Position numbers and translations under genes: made by a program. Positions 55,401 through 64,000 of a DNA stretch of 64,000 nucleotides are shown piece by piece. Source of the stretch: Symbiodinium natans (taxonomy: Eukaryota; Sar; Dinophyceae; Suessiales; Symbiodiniaceae). The stretch spans positions 105,043-169,042 of the forward strand of contig CAJNDS010000309.1 in assembly GCA_905221605.1 (NCBI GenBank), in the 5' to 3' direction. Each line of letters starts with the position of its first letter. The first letter of the stretch is position 1. Below the pieces are notes generated by a model that saw only the letters and a program-made list of their open reading frames with translations, ran no database searches and had not been told where the DNA came from.

Positions 55401-58400
55401 GGGTCGCATTCTGGTCTTCTGCGATACTGAAAGCGATGGGGTCTATTGTCACGGCTCTTTTTCTTCTTTAAGACCCTCCTAAAGAAAAGTGGGGACGCGG
55501 GGCGGAGAAGGGGCGACATCCAACAGATCCCTCGAGGGTGCACTCGCAAACGCAACCTTCTTGAGAGACAGAGGGAGAGACAGAGAGGGAGAGAGAGACA
55601 GAGAAAGACCCAGGGTTAACCCGGAAGACCCTTCGGGGGAGCCTCTCAAACAGACGAGAGCGGACCCCGAAGCGCACGGAGAAGACAACAGAGAGCCAGC
55701 AACATTGTCGTTCCCGCATGCATCGCGGCAGTCGCTTCGAAGTGCATCTATGAAATCTTTAGCATCTCTTTGCGTGTGGCTTGTGGGAAGTGTCAGTGCG
55801 ATTTTTTGGGGGCAGGTGCTGGTCATCGACTGCATGGGCAAGAACGTTTCCTTCCTGGACACCTCCACCGGCACGGGCTGCACTGCGGCCTCATTGGCTG
55901 AGCACAAGTGGATCCCTGTTAACGCACTTTTATGGGGCGAATGGGGGCTAATGGGGGCCACATGCCCCGAGCATATGAGTTGAGTTTACATGTTACAGCT
56001 TGCGCAGTGAAGACAGTGTGGGACTCAACGGTCGAAGGAGAGATGGGATCTTGGCTGAAGATGGCTGCGTGTACTGCGTTCCATGGACCGCCGAGGACCG
56101 TTTACCATTCGCCTTACTTCTTGCTCTTTCTGTGCTCTGTTTTTCCAGTGATGTATTTTCATCCTCTCGTTTGTCAAGCCTCTTCTCGCGAGTCCGTGCT
56201 CCGCATCGACGTCTGCGGGCGCTCGGCGACCTGCCCCTCGAAGCTCCAGTCTAACCTTTCTCACACGAGCTTGCGTTTTTCGGTGTTTTCGACTTTTTTT
56301 GGCCTGCAAGAAACATACTGGTATTTTTGTTGTTCCCTCTCTCTTTTTTCACTCTCTTCCCCACTCTTCCCCCCTCTACTCGAGGCTTCGGAGAGCTGCC
56401 GCCGGGCGAAAGCAAGTGGGCAGGAGCACGCAGCAAGCAGAACAAATGCATATGCAATGCATTTGCATGTTAGCATGCTTTGTGCCTTGTTGCGCGAGAG
56501 CACTGAGCGTAGAGTGGAGTTCCGTTCACTCGGAGTAGACTTCTCGGGAGTTCTCGCCACTTCAGTTGAGGAGCCGCGCTGGGCTGCGACGGGCGGATCT
56601 ATTGCACCTCGGAAAGCTTAGCCATATTAGTCTCAGGCCGCGCGCCTTTTTCAAGAAATCTCTATTCGAGCGGTTGTGTATGCGCATGAGAACTTGCATC
56701 TCAGAGAGCGGTGGTGAAAGCACGACACTGCCAAGACAAGGGGTAAGCTACTGTTTTGGGTACATCGACCTCCTTGGCCCTGCGAAAGCTTCAAATCTAA
56801 ACTTGAAGAGAAGCCGCCCGCGTTAATGTTACGAACTAAAGTGCTCATAGGCTGAAATGGCTGAAGGGCTGAAGTCCCGGGGTCCCCTGCGATCCAGGCC
56901 GCGAGGATCTGCCGAAGCCCGAAATGAAGGTTGGGAAGGTATTTGTACCAGGAAACGCGGCCGTCAGCCACAGGCGTGGCCTCCAGGGAAATCAAAGCGA
57001 GGCTTCCGTCACGATGGTCCCATCGGAGCCGGTCAGTGTAGTTCTCCTCAGACAGACTGGACTGTGCGCATTCAACTCCACATGCACGCAACTCGACAAG
57101 CTGAGAACTGTCCATGGAGCTGGCCTGTGCCAACTGCTGAAGCACATGTGTCCAATCGGCCTGAGATAATAAAAAAACTGCTGCTGGCGCACAAAAGGGC
57201 CCCACAATTAGGCGGGATGCGATGCTGTCACTGCGTCGTGTTGTTCTACAGGGCTATCAGACAAGCCAAAAAATGCCTGGGAAAACGGAACGAGCAAGGA
57301 GCACTTCGGCCGGCACCGCGCACTTCCCTTCACCCCAACTTCGGCCTGAGCAAAAGCGAGGGGCGTGTTCATGATTCATGCGTTTCCAAGTTTCGCGAAC
57401 ATGAAAAATTTCCAAAATACAGGACTTGTGTAGAGTGATGGCTTCACTTTCCAAGCCGCAAAGTCTGCAAGACTTTGCGTGGTTGCTGCTCTCATTGCGT
57501 TTTGACTTTCGCTTCCCTGGTGGTGAGTCTGCTCTGGGTTTGTGATGGTTTGCTGTTTGACGGTTTTGAGTTTTGGGATTTTGTGCAAGGTGCTCCGTAC
57601 GACTCGCCCAACGTGCTGTGCATCACGCCCGGGAAAGACCCGACGATAAGCCTCCTCGGCCACTTCGGCCAGACCCGGCGGAAGTGGCGACCCCTCTGCA
57701 TTTAGACATTTAGAGAGCGGCCCAAGCCCCAAGCACTTCAAAAGACTGAGACTCTGAGAGCTATGTTAGCGGGGCAGCGCCGTCACAGCACAGTAGAGTA
57801 CACTGAGTACACTGAGTACACTGTGCACGATTGGCGGTTGTGGTCTTATAAGTTGTCATCTTATACGGCACAAGTGATGGCAGCGTGGGGTTGGATTGAG
57901 CTGAGGATAGCGCAATTTGGGAGTAGGGGGCGGGGACCGTACAAAGAAGGAACTAGAGGAAATTGAGTTACTAGCATGCGAAGGAGGTATTTTCCCATTG
58001 CCTTGCAGAGCATTTCTGGAATTGAGACAAAAGCCTATTGTGATAAATGTATATGTATTTGTAAGCGCTCGCGCGCGGCCCAACGCGAGGTGTAGCGTGC
58101 GCATTGCAGACGAAGGAAGGCCAAAGTCGTACATCGCTTAGCGCAGGCTTTTGAGAAGCCAGGGGGCGTCCCAGAGGCGGTTTCAGGGAGGGTCCCAGCG
58201 TTTGCCCTAAGATTAAGTCCCCAGGATGGGTCAGAGGTCCTTGACAGGGGGAGATCGTGTGGGCCAGCAGGTCTTCTTTTGCCGGAGAGGCGAACTCCTT
58301 GTTTCTCCCTTCTTCCCCTGCCCTTCTTCCCCTGTTGCGGCTCTCTCTGATTTTGTTCTCAGGCGCGGCGCAGTGGCTTCCGGAGGTGGCGAGCAGATCT

Positions 58401-59036
58401 ACATGGCGCGGGCAGAACTCAGCAAGATAAGAAATGGGAAGAGAGCTGTTAGGGGAGAAGTGGGAGGGGCGAGAAGTTTGGGGGCTAGCGAAGGTCAGAC
58501 ACTTAGGAGTGTTCTCACAACCCCACCTTGCCAGGTACCCTACAACGCTCTGGAAGTGCTCCTCGTGGAGCCTAGAAAGGCCAGACGTAATAGCACCATA
58601 GGGGGATCATAGGGATATCATAGGGGATCGCCTAGAGGTCGGCTGAGACAATATCTCGTGGTTCGCAGTGGGTGACAGAAAGGGCTCCGGCTAAGACATC
58701 TGTCTTGAAGAGCGGTCGACTTAGAGAGACCTGTTCGCTTCTTCCTCCAGGCCCTCCAGGCCTCCAGACACCTGAGGTCCAACGCCCTGTCCTCAAAGGT
58801 ATGCCACGACCTGGAGTACTGTAGGATCTATTCGGCCTGCAGACATTGACAAGCAGACACAACAAGCAAAACCAAGCCAAACCCCGAGATCAACCAAGCT
58901 GCACCCAAGGAAAAACTTCCGCCGCAGGTAACCCGCTGCGCTCAACCGGAGGTTGCGAAGGAGCCCGGCTTGCCGCGCTTCAGCGAAGGCGCAGAACGAG
59001 AGGCCGAGAGCGAGGCCCTCGAGCGGGGTGCTTGCA

Positions 59037-59085
<49 letters not shown>

Positions 59086-59182
59086 TCTCTCTCTGCCTCT
59101 GTCTTTTACTGGTATACATATGTATATATATATATATATATTAATGGCTACCGCCAGTGCCGCCGACCCCAAATTTTCCAAG
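52458..59182 (+). CDS. Tandem GKIYCVP/VLVID-repeat protein (beta-propeller-like)
   Basis: Units of about 52 residues with consensus K-W-S-G-G-V-L-A-x-D-G-K-I-Y-C-V-P...V-L-V-I-D...K. Exons: 52458-52530 (WSMGVHGPDQKIYC, relic without acceptor); 53245-53308 (WSGGVLAGDGKIYCVPW; GC donor); 55816-55907 (VLVIDCMGKNVSFLDTS to AEHK); 56038-56099 (RDGILAEDGCVYCVPWTAED); 56149-56242 (VLRIDVCGRSATCPSK; GC donor); about 56573-56613 (GCDGRIYCTSES, decayed); 57590-57683 (PNVLCITPGKDPTISLLGHF to RRK); 58363-58405 (RGAVASGGGEQIYM; GC donor); 58535-58586 (VPYNALEVLLVEP); 58751-58798; probably 58930-59026 and 59158-59182. Similar repeats are, from my general knowledge, frequent in dinoflagellate and haptophyte proteins of unknown function; the alternation suggests propeller blades. 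Gene ends are unknown. Confidence 0.7.
53935..54650 (+). repeat. Degenerate 30-36-bp minisatellite
   Basis: Recurring cores CACTTCCAAGAACCATGACC and GGTAGGTA-like spacers (for example near 54429, 54485, 54565, 54610) at roughly 30-36-bp spacing, strongly diverged. It lies in the 53309-55815 intron of the repeat-protein gene. Confidence 0.6.
54760..55262 (+). repeat. 76-84-bp minisatellite, about six units
   Basis: Units begin GATTCGCTTC or close variants (near 54831, 54909, 54988, 55063, 55136, 55220) and carry CATTCCACCATTTCCGGATA and CCGTCTTC. Length varies from about 73 to 84 bp. A Ser/Phe-rich frame stays open through several units by composition. It is adjacent to the minisatellite at 53.9 kb in the same intron. 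Confidence 0.8.
59037..59145 (+). repeat. CT and TA microsatellites
   Basis: (CT)n at 59037-59096 followed by (TA)n around 59112-59142, between the last candidate exons of the repeat-protein gene. Confidence 0.9.
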
Positions 59183-59186
59183 GTGT

Positions 59187-59211
59187 GGGGGGGGGGGGGG
59201 GGGGGGGGGGG
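59187..59211 (+). repeat. 25-G homopolymer before second large element
   Basis: Begins 4 nt after a predicted splice donor (AAG|GTGTGG at 59183) and ends 3 nt before the terminal repeat of the second element, as at the first element. Confidence 0.9.
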
Positions 59212-59214
59212 TGG

Positions 59215-62200
59215 CTTAAATAGGGTCTATTTGGAAGCTGAGACTCGGGTTTTTAGACTAACCAATGCGTCTCCACGAGAGTATTCTTGGAAGCTGAGAG
59301 TGGTGTTTTTGTGTGGTAGATACAAAGGAAAGGGCATAAGAAAGTAGCGAAAGGAGCTCCTCAATTCCCTTCCTTATCTCCTATGCTCTTTTCTGTATTC
59401 ATTGCAACAGGAGAATACAGGAAAAGGGCCTCCATTCCCCTCTTGTTCTTCCTTTCTTGTGTTTTTGTCATTTAAAGGGGAACAGGAGAAGAGAAGGGAA
59501 AGAGAAGGAGAGAGGAGAGATAAAAGGAAGACAATTTTAATGGGAAGAGCCAAGAAAAGAATAGAAAAGAGAGATGAACAAAGAAGATGGAGAGACAAAA
59601 CAAGGCGCAAAGAAAATGGCACTCTTCTTTATCTATCCTCTCTCCCTTCTCTCTCCCTTCCCTCTTTCTTTTCGAAACAGAAAAACGAAAAAGGAAGAAC
59701 TTGAAAAGGAGAAGGGTAAGGAAAAGAGCAGAAGAGACAGGCCGAAAAGAGGGATATGATGAAGTATGGGCAAGGTCCACGCGCAAGGAGTCACTCTCTG
59801 CTTACCCTTCCACTGCTTTATCATACAAGTTCCTTTCTTGTGTTATATTAGTTAAAAGGTAACAGAAGGAGAGAAGGGCAAGGGAAGTGAGAGAGGAGAG
59901 ACAACAAGGAGGCCATTTGAATTTTCTGGAGGGGTACTGAAAAGAAGAGAAGACACAATAAACAAGGAGACGGATAGCACTCTTCTTTATCTATCATCTG
60001 TCCCTTCCTTGTCTCTCGCTTTTCCCTCTATAATTAAAAAATAGGTGCCCTCTCTCCTCTTCAGGAAGCCCCCTTGCCCTTATTTTGCTAGCTTTCTGAA
60101 ACGACAAGGAAAACAACACATAGAAAGAGAGGAAAGGGAATGAAACAATAGGCAGTGGAGCTCTTCAGTGTCTTTACCTATCTCTTTTCTTCTTTTTCTT
60201 TTTAATTCAATAAGGAAAAGAAGCTTCCTTTGGTGTGATTTTGAGATTCAAAAGAGAACAAGAGAAGAGAAGGGAGAGAGAAAGGAGAGAGGAGAGATCA
60301 AAAGGAAACAATTTTCATGGGAAGAGCAATGAAAGTCATGGAAGAGAAATGAAGACAGGAGAGGGAGGTGCAAAATCAGGCAAAGAGAGGATGGTGCTCG
60401 TTTTCTTCTTTCCTCTCTTTCTTATCTTTCCCTTTTAAATAGAAAACAAAAGGAAGAACAATGAACATGTAAAGGAACCCATTTTCTTTTTCCGTTTGGG
60501 AACAAGGAAAAGAACAGAGGCGATAGGGCGAGAGGAGGGATTTGCTGCAGCGTGGGGAGGGTCTACGGACAAGGAGCCAACCCCGCTCACTTTCCCCATC
60601 CATTGGAAAAGAAAGGAACATGGCCTCCATTCCCCTCTTGTTCTTCCTTTCTTGCGTTTTTGTCATTTAAAGGGGAACAGGAGAAGAGAAGGGAGAGAGA
60701 AGGAGAGAGGAGAGACAAAAGGATTGCATTGTTAATGGGAAGAGCAAAGAAAAGAATAGAAGAGAGATGAATAGAGAAGAGGGAGAGACAAAACAAGGCG
60801 CAGAGAAAATGGCACTCACTCTTTATCTATCCTCTCTTCCTTATCTCTCCCTGCCATCTTTCTTTTCGAAATAAGAGAACAAAAAGGAAGAACTATGAGA
60901 AGGAGAAGGGTAAGGAAAGGAACAGAAGAGATAGGCCGAGAGGAGGGGTATGACGAAGTATGGACCGGTCCACGCGCCAGGAGTCACCCTCTGCTTACCC
61001 TTCCACTGCCTTATCATACAAGTTCCTTTCTTGCGGTTTATCAGTCAGAAGGAAACAGAAGGAGAGAAGGGAAAGGGAAGTGAGAGGAGATAACAAGGAT
61101 GCCATTTTTCTGGAAGCGCAACTGTACCGGAATGTGGCCACAACAAGCAGGCCAGGGAGGCTCAGGCGGGGCAAGTCTCTCCCTAATTAGAAAAAATCAA
61201 CCTTGCTATTCACAGGTAGGCGCCCTTCTTCCTCTTCAGGAAATCGCCTTTCCCTTATTTTGTTATTTTGCTTTTTGAAGCGAATAAGAAAAACAACAAA
61301 AAAGAAGAGAGGACAGGGAATGACTAGGTAAAGAGAGGAGCTTTTCAATTTCCTCCCTATCTCTTATGTTACTTTTCCTTCTTGGGCGGGTGTCCTTTTT
61401 TCTTCCTTGAAGATGCAGAAAACTATCAAAAAGGACACCCGTTCCATCGCCCACAATTCCCTTCCTTATCTCCTATGCTCTTTTCCTTATTCATTGCAAC
61501 AGGAGAATTCAGGAAAAGGGCCTCCATTCCTCTCTTGTTCTTCCTTTCTCGTGTTTTTGTCATTTAAAGGGGAACAGGAGAAGAGAAGGGAAAGAGAAGG
61601 AGAGAGGAGAGATAAAAGGAAGACAATTTTAATGGGAAGAGCCAAGAAAAGAATAGAAAAGAGAGATGAACAAAGAAGATGGAGAGACAAAACAAGGCGC
61701 AAAGAAAATGGCACTCTTCTTTATCTATCCTCTCTCCCTTCTCTCTCCCTTCCCTCTTTCTTTTCGAAACAGAAAAACGAAAAAGGAAGAACTTGAAAAG
61801 GAGAAGGGTAAGGAAAAGAGCAGAAGAGACAGGCCGAAAAGAGGAATATGATGAACTGAAAAGAAGAGAAGACACAAGAAACAAGGAGACGGATAGCACT
61901 CTTCTTTATCTATCATCTGTCCCTTCCTTGTCTCTCGCTTTTCCCTCTATAAGTAAAAAAAAAGGCGCCCTCTCTCCTCTTCAGGAAGCCCCCTTGCCCT
62001 TATTTTGCTAGCTTTCTGAAACGACAAGGAAAACAACACATAGAAAGAGAGGAAAAGGAATGAAACAATAGGCAGTGGAGCTCTTCAGGGTCTTGACCTA
62101 TCTCTTTTCTTCTTTTGCTTTTTCAAACAATAAGGAAAAGAAGCTTCCTTTGGTGTGATTTGAGAATTAAAAGAGAACAAGAGAAGAGAAGGGAGACCCG

Positions 62201-64000
62201 GGCTCGAAATTTAGTATTGAGGGGGAGGCCCGGGCTCGTGATTTAGTATCGGGGAATTTAAAAAATCAATTTCATTTCAATGTCCAGGGGCCCGATTTGG
62301 CCAAATTTTGCCGGGCAAAATTTGGCCAAATCGAGCCGCGCATTTCTCATCGCGTACGACGAGCAGCCTGATTAGGCCAAATTTTGCCCGCAGACTGCCC
62401 GGCAAAATTTGGCCAAATCGAGCCGCGATAGTTTAAATAATTTCGGGCCTCCAGAAAAGCGCGGCTCGATTTGGCCAAATTTTGCCGGGCAGCCTCCGGG
62501 CAAAATTTGGCCAAATCGGGCTGCCCTTCGTATGCGATGAGAAATGCGCGGCTCGATTTGGCCAAATCTTGCCCGGAGGCTGCCCGGCAAAATTTGGCCA
62601 AATCGAGCCGCGCCTTTCTGGAGGCCCGAAATTATTTAAACTATCGCGGCTCGATTTGGCCAAATTTTGCCGGGCAGCCTCCGGGCACTTTTGGCCCCCC
62701 CCCCTTTTCGGATGAAAATTATTTAGATTATTTAAATGATTTAAACTAGTTAATTCCAGGGTGGAATTAAATAATTTTAATAATTTAAAGCCCCCTTGCC
62801 CTTATTTTGCTAGCTTTCTGAAACGACAAGGACAACAACACATAGAAAGAGAGGAAAGGAATGAAACAATAGGCAGTGGAGCTCTTCAGTGTCTTTACCT
62901 ATCTCTTTTCTTCTTTTTCTTTTTCATTCAATAAGGAAAAGAAGCTTCCTTTGGTGTGATTTTGAGATTTAAAAGAGAACAAGAGAAGAGAAGGGAGACC
63001 CGGGCTCGTAATTTAGTATTGAGGGGGAGGCCCGGGCTCGTGATTTAGTATCGGGGAATTTAAACAATCAATTTCATTTCAATGTCCAGGGGCCCGATTT
63101 GGCCAAATCTTGCCGGGCAAAATTTGGCCAAATCGAGCCGCGCATTTCTCATCGCGTACGACGAGCAGCCCGATTTGGTTTTCCAGAGCGCCACTGCGGG
63201 CCCGGCAAATTTCGACCCGCAAAGTTGTTCCTACCCTGTCCCGTTTTGTGTGGTATTTGCAGGACTTTTCCAGGGTGCCAAGGGAATCCCGGCAAATTTT
63301 GACCGGCAAATGTTGTTCCTACCCATTCCCGTTTTGTGTGGCATTTGCATCACTTTTCCATGGTGCCAAGGGGATCCCGGCAAATTTTGACCCGCAAAGT
63401 TGTTCCTACCCTTTCCCGTTTTGTGTGGTATTTGCATCACTTTTCCAGGGTGCCAAGGGAATCCCGGCAAATTTTGACCCGCAAAGTTGTTCCTACCCTT
63501 TCCCGTTTTGTGTGGCATTTGCAGGACTTTTCCAGGGTGCCAAGGGAATCCTGGCAAATTTTGACCGGAAAAGTTGTTCCTACCCTTTCCCGTTTTGTGT
63601 GGTATTTGCAGGACTTTTCCAGGGTGCCAAGGGAATCCCGGCAAATTTTGACCGGCAAAGTTGTTCCTACCCGTTCCCGTTTTGTGTGGTATTTGCATCA
63701 CTTTTCAAGGGTGCCAAGGGGATCCCGGCAAATTTTGACCGGCAAAGTTGTTCCTACCCTTTCCCGTTTTGTGTGGTATTTGCATCACTTTTCCCGGGTG
63801 CCAAGGGGGTCCCGGCAAATTTTGACCCGCAAAGTTGTTCCTACCCGTTCCCGTTTTGTGTGGTATTTGCATCACTTTTCTAGGGTGCCAAGGGAACCCC
63901 GGCAAATTTTGACCGGCAAAGTTGTTCCTACCCTTTTCCGTTTTGTGTGGTATTTGCAGGACTTTTCTAGGGTGCCAAGGGAATCCCGGCAAATTTTGAC
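59215..64000 (-). mobile_element. Second copy of the modular element, inverted, truncated by window
   Basis: Starts with the same terminal repeat (CTTAAATAGGGTCTATTTGG then AAGCTGAGACTCG). A second, partial copy of the terminus (GGAAGCTGAGAGTGGTG) lies at 59289. From there to about 62200 it matches the complement of 25.4-28.3 kb module by module, with its own tandem duplication (59400-59720 resembles 61490-61800). Then come TTTGGCCAAATTTTGCC palindromes (62295-62690), an AT-rich patch (62705-62790), another polypurine piece (62790-62995), palindromes again (63090-63150) and a tandem array. The modules are the same as in the first copy but in a different order. Confidence 0.75.
63195..64000 (+). 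repeat. 87-bp tandem array related to the 88-bp array
   Basis: About nine units of GCAAAGTTGTTCCTACCCTT ... GGCAAATTTTGACC continue to the window end. They differ from the array at 24.1 kb by AAAGTTG for AAATGTTG, TTTTCCAGGG for TTTTGCAGGG and frequent TTTGCATCAC for TTTGCAGGAC, so the two arrays have diverged as sets. Confidence 0.9.

Noticed and set aside
1-64000. tRNA, rRNA, telomeric or bacterial operon features
   Set aside because: No cloverleaf with a recognisable T-arm GTTCRA box in context, no rRNA core motifs, no telomere repeats and no Shine-Dalgarno-spaced gene runs were seen on reading both strands.

Overview
The window looks like nuclear DNA of a microbial eukaryote, most probably a dinoflagellate. 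I see intron-rich genes with short exons (about 30-210 nt) in long introns, every convincing exon on the + strand, and many introns that only join in phase if the donor is GC (sometimes possibly GA) instead of GT, usually with a G just after the acceptor AG. CT/GA microsatellites, G-homopolymers and minisatellites fill the introns. No rRNA, tRNA, CRISPR array or prokaryotic operon is visible. The species cannot be named from sequence alone. Exons were assembled by hand from protein-family motifs and phase matching, so boundaries are inferences and some exons are missing.

Layout, left to right. (1) 1.1-30.3 kb: an NADPH oxidase (NOX / ferric-reductase superfamily) gene of at least 29 kb, with heme-binding helices, an FAD-domain region, the NADPH-binding motifs and a C-terminus ending at 30325. 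Two of its introns carry a large modular repetitive element (11.3-13.0 kb, a partial copy; 22.3-28.4 kb, a complete copy with terminal inverted repeats that makes up nearly all of a 6.2-kb GC-AG intron). (2) 33.0-35.6 kb: a nucleotide-diphospho-sugar transferase-like glycosyltransferase, possibly with a low-complexity upstream exon at 31.9-32.9 kb. (3) 37.6-40.4 kb: a phytanoyl-CoA-dioxygenase-like Fe(II)/2-oxoglutarate oxygenase, followed by well-phased exons of unknown identity (40.5-41.3 kb). (4) 41.6-45.75 kb: a gene of about 650 codons whose N-terminal half carries a GTYRI...GRYILMEDI motif. (5) 48.2-50.3 kb: a GAT-domain-like trafficking adaptor with a charged, Gly/Ala/Pro-rich tail. (6) 52.5-59.2 kb: a gene made of about 52-residue repeats (KWSGGVLA..GKIYCVP..VLVID), whose introns sit at fixed places in the repeat; minisatellites occupy its 2.5-kb intron. 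(7) 59.2-64.0 kb: a second, inverted copy of the modular element, cut by the window end.

The genes have no obvious shared pathway. The most unusual content is the modular element: 40-bp terminal inverted repeats flanked by G-homopolymers, polypurine modules, long AT/GC hairpins, TTTGGCCAAATTTTGCC palindromes and an 88-bp tandem array. Three otherwise well-phased exons contain single reading-frame breaks, which could be assembly indels or real lesions.
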